Shown here in pieces: positions 35,803 to 45,803 of a stretch of DNA of 64,000 nt. The stretch is taken from positions 186,001 through 250,000 of the forward strand of contig CAJQUW010007015.1 in the NCBI GenBank assembly GCA_907163375.1. Direction: 5' to 3'. A program made the translations under genes and the position numbers. Each line of letters begins with the position of its first letter. The stretch's first letter is position 1. The notes below the pieces were generated by a model, which was not told the DNA's origin, did no database searches, and saw only the letters and a program-made list of their open reading frames with translations. This DNA comes from Prostheceraeus crozeri (lineage: Eukaryota; Platyhelminthes; Polycladida; Euryleptidae).

Positions 35803-38800
35803 ATGGTAAGTTAAAAATTTCTTCACTCATCTCCCTCAAACGTGTGGCTAATAGCATCTTCCTCAATTTCAGGCATCAACTTCATCACCAACGCCCTCCC
35901 TTCTCGAGGAAAGTTTAGAGTTGTTGAGTCAAAGTAGGTTGTAACAATACACTGAGACTTTAACAGAGATGATAGAATGATTTCTCTTTCAGGTGATGTG
36001 AGTTCCAGCTCAGGACTCTCGCGACAAGGCAACGAGTGGGAATGTGCCGACTGCGGACATATGTTTACAAGGAAGCACAGTCTCCTTCGACACATCAAAC
36101 AACGTGTGTGTCAACGCAAAGCGGCGTCAATCTCCGGAGGTGAAGTTGATTCTGACGACGACATCTCCTTTCCTTGCGATTTGTGCCCTCTTTCTTTTGA
36201 TAGTCACTTTCAGCGATCTTCGCACAGACTTCAACACACGCATGCAAATGATCACTACACCAACGGTATCTCTACCATCTCCCTCATTAATGTTTCACAT
36301 AATAATTTAGTACGCGACTACTGCATGGAGTCCAATACTCAAATAGTAGATTTTCCTGAGTGGCTCCTTCAAAATTCTAACATTATCGAAGCACTCTTCA
36401 ACAATTTAGACAATTTTAGAATGAAGGCGCTCATCTACCTTAAACTAAAATATATTAAGATAGATTTTCAAACGGGTCAAGTGACGGAGAGAATACAGTT
36501 TCATGTTCCTTCCTCTTCCGCAACCGAAGTTGTAGACTGCGAGTCTTGGCTAAATTTTCACATTCAATGTTTAAAATCAAATGTAGATAAATTCAATCAA
36601 CGCGACAGCGCTCTCATTTTTGATGGTGTGGACTCAGCCATATTCAAAATTTCCCTATTAGAAAGTCATGCAGCTCGAGGCACATTTAAACTACCAAAAA
36701 CGTTGTATAATAAGAAAGCTGTCATCAATGTCGATTGTAAATCACAGTGTTTCAAATATGCAGTCCTATCATATATTATGATATATTATATATATATATA
36801 TTATGATATTCACTATAATGATATCAACGAGCATCGAGATCGCATCTATAGCTATAGACAGTGGGAGGATGAACTAGACTTTGAAGGTTGTGATAGTGAC
36901 AACATGAAAATCAAAGATGTAGAAACGTTCGAAAAACATAATAAGATTAAAATTGTCGCTCACGTGTGGGAGAAGGGGTTGAAGGGTGCCCGCTATAATT
37001 CACGTTCAACTTGTTATGAACGTGTAGTCAACCTCTTATTAGTAAAACAAGATGATAGCGAGGAATGGCACTACTGTGGTATTCCCAAAATCTCTCGCTT
37101 GTACACTCACTTGGGGCACTCTAAAAGAGGTGAACATTTTGTATGCGACCTCTGCATCCGCTCCTTTTGGAGTAAAGATAAATTTGAAACTCACTATGAA
37201 TGGTGCAAGCGAGGTAAATTACAAATGGAACGCATGCCTAAAGATAAAATATTTTCACATAGGGATAATGGTGACGAATTAAGTCCCCTGCGTGTCATTT
37301 ACGCAGACATAGAATGCTACATTGATGATATCATCCACAAGCCAGCAGCCATATCCTGCTATGAAGTATGGCATGACCACTTTAGGAATAGACAAAACAA
37401 AATGCATACTTGGCAAGGTGAAGATTGCATTTCAAAATTTCTAGAATTTCTCGATAAAGCTGCTAAATTTCAACAATCATATGATTCCCAAGTGCAGCGT
37501 AAGTCACTACATATGTCAGATTAAGACAAACAAAAATTTGAAAGTTGCACATCCTGTCCTAAATGTCATAAAACGTTTGATGACGATAAAATTAAGAAAG
37601 TGCGTGATCATGATCACATCACTGGTAAATTTAGAAACGCACTCTGCTCCAAATGTAACTTTTCACTTAGGTTGAGACGTCGTGTACTACCCGTCATTTT
37701 TCATAACTTTAAAGGCTATGACAGTCATATGCTCATAAAAGGAGGGTTGAGCCAGATGAAATCGTGGCAGTTTAATGTAATAGCGCAAACGAGAGAAAAA
37801 TTCATGGCAATGACAGCAAAAGTACCAGTTGATAAAACTAAAGAAAATAAGACAGTCTTCTTCGAAATAAAATTTTTAGATTCATTTCAATTCATGTCAG
37901 CGTCACTAGCTTCTCTCGTTCGTAATCTCAAGTTTCTTCCCCATAGTCAAACTTTGAAGAAACACTATCCAAATTTAACGGATGAAATAACCACTCGCAA
38001 AGGAGTCTTTCCCTATGCGTATTTTAGCTCAATGTCTAAACTAAATGAAACAACCCTTCCTTCCATTGACAAATTCCAAAACGATTTGACGGGTCAAGAT
38101 TGTCCAGTAGAAGATTATGAACATGCTCAAGAGGCATGGTTAAAATTTGATTGTAAAACGTTTGGCGATTATATGATCGCTTACTTAGAATAAGATGTCA
38201 TTTTGCTGGCTGATGTCTTTCAGGAATTTCGACGAGTGGCATTAGAAGAAGACAAATTAGATCCTGTCCACTTTGTCAGTCTACCAGCCATGTCCTTTAA
38301 ATCAGCCTTTAAAATGACTGGTGAGACCATTCATCTCTTACAAGACCCCGAGATGTATAACATATTTGAGCGCGGAATACGCGGTGGTCTCACATTTGTA
38401 AATAAACATCATATAAAATCTGAAACAGTAGGTGATGATCATATCCACCTAAAGTACTATGACCAAATAAATTTATATGGCAGTTCACTGTCTAAACCAC
38501 TACCTCATTCCGAGTTTAGTTGGTTAAATCAAGATGAGCTTGAGTATTACTCCAACCCTTCAAACATATTGAAGATTCCAGATGAAGGTGATTGGGGATA
38601 TTATTTTGAAGTGGATTTGATTTATCCAAATAGTATTAAAAATAAAACTGCTGATTTCCCACTCGCACCTGAATCTGGTGAAGTGACTGAAGATATGTTT
38701 TCACCATTCATGTCACAACTTCATAATAACTTAACAGAGTGTGGATAGCCAAGGTACAAACCATGCCGCAAACTTTTACTCACCCAATATGGTAAGAAAA

Positions 38801-39810
38801 ATTATCTCGTACACTTCTGCATACTAAAATTCTATTTAGAAATGGGCATGCTTCTAAAGACAGTTCACCGCATTATCAAATTTAGACAGAAAGCCTTCCT
38901 CAAACCCTACATAGATAGTAACAGTCAAAAACGTGCACTCGCCCAAAATAATTTTGAAAAGGATTTTTATAAATATAAGAATAACAGTCTTTTCGGAAAG
39001 ACCATGGAGGATGTTAGAAAACGTATGAACTACAAACTAGTCGTTGATGAACAAAAATATCACAAATTGACCTCATCACCTCTTTTCATTGATAGAGACA
39101 TCATCGATGAGGATCTTGTAGGTGTTAAAATGATAAAATCAGAAGTTGAGTTGTGCAAACCCATATATATTGGGCAAGCCGTTTTAGATTATTCCAAGCT
39201 TGAAATGTATCAACTCTTCTACAAAATATTAAAACCATGCTCTCTCGTAAAAGAGGTTCGCTTGCTGGGTGGTGATACAGATAGTTTCTTTTTAGGAATT
39301 ACCACTCAAAAAGATTTAAATTTTAATGAAGTAGGCAAGTCATTAGAAAAATATTTCGACACATCTAACTACAATCCCACTCATCCACTCTATTCCATAC
39401 AGAATAAAGCCAAACTTGGTTGTTTTAAGGATGAAACAGCAGGAAAGGAAATAGATGAAATGATTCTCCTCCGTCCTAAAATGTATTCCATGAAATTAAA
39501 AGAATGTGCAGATAGTATTAAGCGTGCTAAAGGTATATCAAAATCCATTGTTCACAAAATGAAACATCGGTCCTATAAGAAGGCCTATAAAAATAAAACT
39601 ATAACGTTTGTCAATATGACAATCTTAAAATCTCAAGTTCATACTGTGAAAACGCACACGTTCAAGAAACGAGCGCTTTCAGCCTGGGAGGATAAGAGGT
39701 GTTGGATAGGACATAACACATCTCTTCCACATGGACATCCTGACACAAACATACCTCCACCCAAAAGAATAAAACTCGCGCTACCACATTCAGGAGATGT
39801 ATTGACATAA
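35803..39810 (+). pseudogene. Protein-primed DNA polymerase B, broken (element A)
   Basis: Polymerase-B gene. An intron-like 67-bp segment (GTAAGT...TTTCAG) follows the ATG at 35,803 directly, and a second, 59-bp one ends at 35,992. Domains in order: two C2H2 fingers (CADCGHMF..HIKQRVC; CDLCPLSF..H..QH), a third Cys-rich finger (CDLCIRSFWSKDKFETHYEWC), exonuclease motif ADIECY, an endonuclease-VII-like RDHDHITGKFRNALCSKC block, FKGYDSHMLI, and polymerase motifs NSLFGKTMEDV and GGDTDSFFLG. The reading frame is interrupted about three times, so it is a fossil. Same domain order as B's polymerase. Confidence 0.85.
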
Positions 39811-39989
39811 TCAACTTTAACTCAGTATTTTGATGTTGCTTTTTGTAGATATACGTGGTTGTTTTATGTATCGCATGAGATCGTTTCTTCCTTGTGAATA
39901 TATGCCTACAGTCAGCCCATTCCCCCTTTATCTGTGAAAAGACTTTTTCATACACATATTTTTATTTCAATAAACATATCACAATGACT

Positions 39990-41540
39990 TCACTTTGTTT
40001 TCCGAAACACTAAAGTTACGAGGGATTTAGTATCTTTCACATGGATGCACTCTTGTAAACCATTGGTAATTTTGATAGCAATAGAGGGTATAGTTTGTTT
40101 GACGACGGGATGATAGAAAATAGATTCAAACATCTTCTCGACTATTCCATATGAAGCGTCTTTATCATGAATGAAATCGCGTAAAATGTATTCTTTTTTC
40201 TCACCAACAGAAATAGGTAGAATCAAATCACTTTGAATGTAAAGGTGCTGTTCATGTTTATCAAGTGTCATTGGTGTTTCTATACCAATCGTATGCGCAG
40301 CAGTAAACACAGTTTGTAGCATTGAAAAACCAAAGAGTTTTTTCAAATTTTTACTCAATTGACATTGAATGTTATCACCCAGTTTCAGAACAACGCGTTG
40401 ATTTTCAATTGAAAACGAAATGTGGTGTGTCTCTACATCATATTTACTTTTCATCACATGCTTCAACTTCTGTTGTATATAAGGATTTACTACATGAATG
40501 AAGCTTTCAACTGTATGATATAGACGCGGCATTATATTGATAGCAACTTTAGATTCTTCATAAGACTGGTAAATTTTCTTGATGCGATCACCATAGATGT
40601 CCACCCACCATTCATCATTAACTGAATCAGCTTTAGTGTGATATTCATGAGAAGCATACACCACACCGCTTCCAATAATAGGTGTATAATGTCTTACAAA
40701 ATGGCGCAAGGTTGGAGAGAAATAAACTGTAAGTTTGTCATTACATTTCTGAATAACCAACTTATTTTTGTCCGCCATAATTTTCTCTCCATACTTCTTA
40801 CCCACAGTCTCATTCCATCGTTTTACTAACTCAATAAGTGATAAAGGTTGAACACCACGCTTTTTCAAAATGATGCGTTCTTCACATTCTACAACATCTT
40901 CATCAAATATTTTAAATCTATAATGAAATTTGTTGATTCGATTTGAATAAACTTTTTTAACATTTGCAGTAGCAATTGACGTTAGATGTAGTCCATGACC
41001 AAAACCGAGATTTGGATAGAATTCATTATCCAACCTCAGTGTAAGACCTTTAGTAAAAGAATGAAAGCGAAGGAACTGTCTCCCACTCCAATGATAGATA
41101 GTAAACTCATAAGCTTTCTGATTTTTATTCTTCATGATGGAAGTATTACCACTATTGAACGCCTTAATAATTTTCTCATTCCCAAATGGACCATAATAAT
41201 CTGATTTTATTTGAATCCATTCATAGTTCCACTTTCCATCTGATGTTAAATTGTATGGGAACTGGAATGCATTATTCATCGTTATTCCATCATGGGTGCG
41301 AGGAGTCAATATCATTTCTTCCAAATCATTCACATTCTGAATATTGCTATCATAGCAAATACTAGAAACGCCAACCTCCCATTCACCTTCTAAATGTAGT
41401 GGGCGATTTAATTCTACTCGATAGTCTGATGGTTTATTTTTGGGAAATTTATTCATAGAAGCATTACTGGGCAAGTAGATTAGAAACGAGTCCTTATTTT
41501 CACTTTCCACATTATTCACATTGGAAAAATATATTAGCAT
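39990..41540 (-). CDS. Penton-like minor capsid protein 1 (element A)
   Basis: 516 residues. Opening: FLIYLPSNASMNKFPKNKPSDYRVELNRPLHLEGEWEVGVSSICY, a signature seen in metazoan Polinton proteins. Late block: CQLSKNLKKLFGF. C-terminal: IPSIAIKI and VTLVFR. Belongs to the same broad family as B's 262-residue penton-like protein and C's copy at 2,142-3,771, but nearly twice as long as B's. Predicted minor capsid or vertex component. A divergent paralogue follows upstream on the same strand. Confidence 0.65.
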   Translation of the reverse strand: MLIYFSNVNNVESENKDSFLIYLPSNASMNKFPKNKPSDYRVELNRPLHLEGEWEVGVSSICYDSNIQNVNDLEEMILTPRTHDGITMNNAFQFPYNLTSDGKWNYEWIQIKSDYYGPFGNEKIIKAFNSGNTSIMKNKNQKAYEFTIYHWSGRQFLRFHSFTKGLTLRLDNEFYPNLGFGHGLHLTSIATANVKKVYSNRINKFHYRFKIFDEDVVECEERIILKKRGVQPLSLIELVKRWNETVGKKYGEKIMADKNKLVIQKCNDKLTVYFSPTLRHFVRHYTPIIGSGVVYASHEYHTKADSVNDEWWVDIYGDRIKKIYQSYEESKVAINIMPRLYHTVESFIHVVNPYIQQKLKHVMKSKYDVETHHISFSIENQRVVLKLGDNIQCQLSKNLKKLFGFSMLQTVFTAAHTIGIETPMTLDKHEQHLYIQSDLILPISVGEKKEYILRDFIHDKDASYGIVEKMFESIFYHPVVKQTIPSIAIKITNGLQECIHVKDTKSLVTLVFRKTK

Positions 41541-41549
41541 ACTTTTGCA

Positions 41550-42771
41550 TTAACTCTTCATTCGGAAATGGAGTGTGATACTTGTCACAGCATCTTTATG
41601 AAAAGGAATCAACGCACCAGCATCGTCATAAATTGCAATATCAATTTGTGGGATGTAGTTTGATTTCAGCTTTTTATAATGCACTTTAAATAAAGATATT
41701 TTGATCAAAACCCAAAATGTCCATTAGAGTTTTATCCATAATTAGTTCAATACCTTTTCCACTTATAGTGAGAGACAAAGTACCTTCTTTTTCAGAAAAT
41801 GAAATATGTTTCTCATTAATCACTTCATTTAAATAATCTACAACCAATTTAATTGAAGTAATAATGCGAGGCATCAACACTCTTGTTTCATGTCAGATAC
41901 CACCTAAAGGCTCTACACACTTTCTGTATAAAGATACGGTCCATTCTGTATCAAATTGATTTGACCTTTCACATGGCAAATGTTGCATATCAAATTTTCC
42001 ATGAACAGCTGCAGAATGATGTCGTAAGAACTGATGAAAATCTTTTGAACAAACTAATACTAGATTATCATCATTTAATTTACTTATTGCAATATGACTA
42101 GATGATTTGATATAAGTCAATGTTGCCACTTGTTTACCATCAACTCGAAGGAGATAATTAAATTTCTTCAATAATGTTTCAGGAGTCATGTTTGTCTTTC
42201 TTGGCTTAATCACAATCTTCTTCACCAACGTCTTCTCATTTCTTGGAATAAGATCTACATAATAAGCTTCCTCTCGATATATTAACTGTTTATGATCCCT
42301 TATGTGGTAATTAACGTTAAAATTATCATAGCTTGTTAAGGCGCTAGCGAGGTAACCTAAATCATTTCTTAAACTTGGACTTAAACCAACAATCCAATCT
42401 TTCTCAACTACATGATGTACATAATTATGATCATCATTGTGCGGAGTAAATTGGACAATATGTTTACACGCTTTATTCAAGAAATCATATATAAACTTTT
42501 TACATGATAAGAGATCTTTCTTTGGCCACTGTGGAATGTATACTCGGCAGCCCTTTTCACATTGGTAAGCAGCTGTGCGTCTCATATTAATAGTCATCAC
42601 CTCATGATCAAAATTATAGACACAGTTGCTATAAACAAGTTGAGTGACACCCACTTCCCAATTTCCATTTAGCTGTTGTGTATGATCAATGGGAGTAGAA
42701 AAGAGTGCAGCTCGATTACTAGCAAATCTATTTGCGGCCGCATTGCTAAGCAAAATATGATAAAACGACAT
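41550..42771 (-). pseudogene. Penton-like minor capsid protein 2 (element A)
   Basis: Starts at the ATG at 42,771 with MSFYHILLSNAAANRFASNRAALFSTPI, then LNGNWEVGVTQLVYSNCVYNF, parallel to the first paralogue. A later LMDILGFDQNIF and a YIPQIDIAIYDDAGALIPF end block match the family's C terminus. The gene appears broken about once. Two adjacent paralogues suggest that the vertex or spike of this lineage uses two related proteins. Its start is only 37 bp from that of the divergent PC4-like gene. Confidence 0.6.
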
Positions 42772-42808
42772 TTTTTTATATTGCTGATCTGCGACTTTGC
42801 ATAACATC

Positions 42809-43102
42809 ATGAAAACTTGGATTTTGGACTCTCTACAATATATCAGAGTTGATCGTGATGGAAACGTACATTTCAAATATTCTCATGGTCATACATCAAG
42901 AAGTATTACATTAACATGGCGACGATTTGTCAACCTCAATGATATCATGAGGGATTTGGAATATTTTGAAACATTAAGATTCATCTCCTTGGGTGATCAA
43001 GTTTGGCTTCAAAATTACAGAAATGAAATTCAAATCTGCCATTCTCATTCCGCAAATACAATTGGGAGAAGTATAGAAGATACATACATCGCTCCATCAT
43101 GA
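42809..43102 (+). CDS. PC4-like small protein, paralogue 1 (element A)
   Basis: 97 residues from MKTWILDSLQYIRVDRDGNVHFKYSHG. The layout, a curved beta-sheet pattern (GNVHFKYSHGHTSRSITLTWRRF) followed by one helix (LNDIMRDLEYF), resembles the single-stranded-DNA-binding core of transcription cofactor PC4. That resemblance is to pattern, not to a scored match. The second copy at 43,169 shares W.LDSLQ.I, D..NV.FK.S, F..L..IM.DL.YF and HS. It stands next to the TBP-like gene, which fits a transcription role. Confidence 0.45.
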   Translation: MKTWILDSLQYIRVDRDGNVHFKYSHGHTSRSITLTWRRFVNLNDIMRDLEYFETLRFISLGDQVWLQNYRNEIQICHSHSANTIGRSIEDTYIAPS

Positions 43103-43168
43103 CATTTATTCGTCGTGAGTTCATCGCCCTACTATGCAAATCTTAATCAGACATGACTACCACGCACC

Positions 43169-43819
43169 ATGAGTTGGAAATTAGATTCCCTACAACGTAT
43201 TGAAACGGATCATGATCGAAACGTCTATTTCAAAGATTCAACTGGAAATGTGAGAAGAGAGTTTGCTTTATCTTATTGTCATTTTCAATCTCTACATCAT
43301 ATCATGAAGGATTTGAAATACTTCTATATGAAAAGACATTCACGTATTGGAAATCACATCTGGTTGCGCGTCAACAAACGGCGAATTCAACTCTATCATT
43401 CCCAACTCCATACTAACTTCACATTTCATCAAGGTAGTTGGGAAAAGTATAAAAGGAAGGTGCATCGCTCAATTTACTCATTTTTTCATCATGAAACGCC
43501 ATCGCTACACCATCGTCAACATTCTCAATCGCTTCAGACTCTACACCAAAATCGATCTCACAACATTACACCAACACCTTCCAAACAGCAAGTATTATCC
43601 GGGCCGTCCTCAAATGTTAGTGGTGAAGATGAACAATTCACGGAACCTTCAACTCTTCCCAAATGGGACTGTACAGATTCTCGGCGCCCTTTCTCATTCA
43701 TCGGCGCAGTCAATGCGCTTAGAGCTACAGAGACTACTACGTCGGATATGGAAGAGGGAGAGGTGTGTGATGTCGAATCTGACTGTGGACAATATGGTGA
43801 TCTCTACTCAATTGAGTGA
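43169..43819 (+). CDS. PC4-like protein, paralogue 2, with long tail (element A)
   Basis: 216 residues. The first ~75 residues match paralogue 1 (MSWKLDSLQRIETDHDRNVYFK, HFQSLHHIMKDLKYF). A GSWEKYKRKVH stretch then matches the trace in C (1,150-1,500). The rest, Ser/Pro/His-rich and ending acidic (DMEEGEVCDVESDCG), overlaps the TBP-like gene in another frame. Either the tail is real and the two genes overlap by ~330 bp, or the working protein is shorter. Confidence 0.45.
   Translation: MSWKLDSLQRIETDHDRNVYFKDSTGNVRREFALSYCHFQSLHHIMKDLKYFYMKRHSRIGNHIWLRVNKRRIQLYHSQLHTNFTFHQGSWEKYKRKVHRSIYSFFHHETPSLHHRQHSQSLQTLHQNRSHNITPTPSKQQVLSGPSSNVSGEDEQFTEPSTLPKWDCTDSRRPFSFIGAVNALRATETTTSDMEEGEVCDVESDCGQYGDLYSIE
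43448..43455 (+). promoter_or_regulatory. TATA box of the TBP-like gene (element A)
   Basis: TATAAAAG, 43 nt before the ATG at 43,491, inside the reading frame of the preceding gene. It supports 43,491 as the start of the TBP-like protein. Confidence 0.6.
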
Positions 43820-44036
43820 AAGTGTATCATTTTTGAAGATTCGTACCAGCAGTTACAATTTGTGTTATGAACCCGAACTTTTTCCTGCATCTCTCATTAG
43901 TTGTTGGTTACCTGTGCATGTTGCAATCTTTCATAATAGTAAAGTGATCATTACTAGACTAAAATCTCATGTACAAGCAAATGTGATCCTAGACTATCTC
44001 ATCGAGTATGTACGCACCCAGCGGATTGTAAAATAA
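43491..44036 (+). CDS. TATA-binding-protein homologue (element A)
   Basis: 181 residues, the length of the TBP core. Two repeats are visible. First: TIVNILNRF, KIDLTTL, Y.PGR, then LQLFPNGTVQILGALS. Second: NLTVDNMV, YEPELFP at 126-132, then VAIFHNSKVIITRLKS. Cellular TBP has the same sequence of landmarks (IVN/V, LDL.TIA, Y.PKR, LIF.SG..V.TGAKS; QNMV, SYEPELFP, LIF.SGKVVLTGAK). Predicted to bind TATA DNA as a saddle and direct the element's own promoters, many of which have strong TATA boxes. Starts at 43,491, 43 nt after TATAAAAG. The frame is open. AATAAA overlaps the stop. Confidence 0.85.
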   Translation: MKRHRYTIVNILNRFRLYTKIDLTTLHQHLPNSKYYPGRPQMLVVKMNNSRNLQLFPNGTVQILGALSHSSAQSMRLELQRLLRRIWKRERCVMSNLTVDNMVISTQLSESVSFLKIRTSSYNLCYEPELFPASLISCWLPVHVAIFHNSKVIITRLKSHVQANVILDYLIEYVRTQRIVK

Positions 44037-44062
44037 AAAACAATTTTTCCAACATGATGTTT

Positions 44063-44524
44063 TTATTTCAAATCATGATAGAACTTACAAATCATTTTTT
44101 CATTAGAGGATGGATTACATGAAAAGTTTTGAATAACAGATACAAATCGAGATACATGTAAACGTTTTAAGATGAAGTACAGTACAAAAGCACCACACGT
44201 TGATGAAAGTGGATGTTGTAGTATGCGTTCATTTCGCTGATATTGACGCGTATGTTTTCTCAACCACTGCTGTGTTGGTATATTTGGAGGTTGAGCAAGA
44301 GAGTCAAATAGTTCACCACGTCGGTCTTCTCCAATAAAGATCGCTTTCCAATGCTCACCGCCTAAATTCTGCGAATGAGTGTTTAGCACAATAAAGATGG
44401 GATAGTGATTTACTGCAGGTGGTAAGGTATCGAGCGAATAGACATTATCGAAAGATTTCAACGTCGCTTCGTCTGCATTACGCTGCACTTTAGTCTTAAT
44501 ATCGTCAGCAGTCAACCAACTCAT
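44063..44524 (-). CDS. Adenain-like cysteine protease (element A)
   Basis: 153 residues. Catalytic residues His58 (GEHWKAIFI), Asp74 (ELFDSL), Gln103 (QHPLSS) and Cys110 (TCGAFVLYFIL), all at the same positions as in C's protease. Matures virion proteins. Its ATG overlaps the capsid stop codon by one base (TAATG), the last step of a tight gene string: basic virion protein, capsid, protease. Confidence 0.9.
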   Translation of the reverse strand: MSWLTADDIKTKVQRNADEATLKSFDNVYSLDTLPPAVNHYPIFIVLNTHSQNLGGEHWKAIFIGEDRRGELFDSLAQPPNIPTQQWLRKHTRQYQRNERILQHPLSSTCGAFVLYFILKRLHVSRFVSVIQNFSCNPSSNEKMICKFYHDLK

Positions 44525-45801
44525 TAACGATTATACTGAAGAATCACGTCACGATACTTTGTAATTTCAATATTTGAATCGAAGACTGCATAAATTAATA
44601 CATTGATCGTCTCAGGTAGTGTTCTTTTGAACGTCAAATCCAAACGAATGTTATGAGGCACGTTCGCTTGACGATAGGGTGCACTAATATCGCTGTCAGC
44701 AGTCAAATCAAATGCATAAATAGTATATCCACTCTTAAACTCTTTCATAGTCAGTCCGTTGGTGTCATCCGTATTGTAAAAGCCAAAGACATCCATAAAA
44801 TCAACATAACTGCGCATAAATTGATCCGAAGCAAATTCTGGTTTGTAGGGTGGACCAGGATGACTCACGCCATTTACACGTAAAGCAATTTCACTTAACT
44901 GATTGTGTTTAAAATTGAAAGGATTCTTCTTTATATTAACATTAAATGCATCATTTTCAACCATTGCCACCATGAGGAGCTTCGGTGCTTCCGATGGAAA
45001 GAGGCCATCTTTCATGAAACTCTTTTGATCTTTCGGAATTGTAAAGGTGAGAAGCTTTGTATGCTGAATGGGGTAAATGGCATTTTGGCGGTTAAGACCT
45101 TCAGCATGCCCTCTAATGACACTTGGATTCGGTACTACTCGACGAATGTAAAGTGCAATATCTTCCACATGAATTCTAAAATTGTCAACTTTAGCAAATG
45201 CATTCAGCGCAAATTCAGGCTTATTCAATGTCAGCTTGAGTCGCATGCTGGTATTACACAGTAAAAACTTTGACTGTCTAAAGAAGTCTAAATTCAGCGG
45301 ACCATATAGCTGACATACTTTACTATCTTTAATCATAGCAGATCGCTTTACAAAGCCACTGTTTGTTTCAACATCAAATTTTCCTGCTTCATCTCTGTAC
45401 CATCCCATGGCTTCCATATGACTTTTTTGTGCTGCTGGATGAAACTGTGATACATGATTGAAATATGATTTATAGGGATAATCGCTTTCACCACCTTCAA
45501 CCTGCTGCTCTCCAATCGTTAGAGAAACATCGCGAAGTAATGTAGTCAATGGTAAATTGTTCAGTCCAACTTTATGTGTATCGTCAATAGCAGTTCCATC
45601 TGCTTGCTGAATTCTAAACCTCAAATCAACCATCGCATAACTCAAATCTATGTAGTCATCACTACCACCAGGAATAACAAATTCAATGGGGCCAGCATTC
45701 TCAGCTGTTCGAGGATGATAATCTACAATACTTAAACTAAGAATATCTGTCTGTATGGCTTGTTGATCAAACAAACAAAACCCGGAAGTTTTACACTCCA
45801 T
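44524..45801 (-). CDS. Major capsid protein, double jelly-roll (element A)
   Basis: 425 residues, open. Landmarks: GPIEFVIPGGSDDYIDLSYAMVDLRFRI near residue 40, FRQSKFLLCNTSMRLKLTLNKPEF, VIRGHAEGLNRQNAIYPIQ, NDAFNVNIKKNPFNF and GYTIYAFDLTAD, ending with an IYAVFDSNIEI stretch. This is the F54H12.2-like capsid family of metazoan Polintons. The upstream gene's stop lies two bases before its ATG and the protease gene overlaps its stop. Forms the bulk of the icosahedral shell. Confidence 0.85.
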   Translation of the reverse strand: MECKTSGFCLFDQQAIQTDILSLSIVDYHPRTAENAGPIEFVIPGGSDDYIDLSYAMVDLRFRIQQADGTAIDDTHKVGLNNLPLTTLLRDVSLTIGEQQVEGGESDYPYKSYFNHVSQFHPAAQKSHMEAMGWYRDEAGKFDVETNSGFVKRSAMIKDSKVCQLYGPLNLDFFRQSKFLLCNTSMRLKLTLNKPEFALNAFAKVDNFRIHVEDIALYIRRVVPNPSVIRGHAEGLNRQNAIYPIQHTKLLTFTIPKDQKSFMKDGLFPSEAPKLLMVAMVENDAFNVNIKKNPFNFKHNQLSEIALRVNGVSHPGPPYKPEFASDQFMRSYVDFMDVFGFYNTDDTNGLTMKEFKSGYTIYAFDLTADSDISAPYRQANVPHNIRLDLTFKRTLPETINVLIYAVFDSNIEITKYRDVILQYNR

Positions 45802-45803
45802 GA

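Noticed and set aside
36775-36810. TA-rich microsatellite
   Set aside because: A short TATATA run inside the polymerase gene of A (encoding Ile/Tyr repeats); no separate feature warranted.
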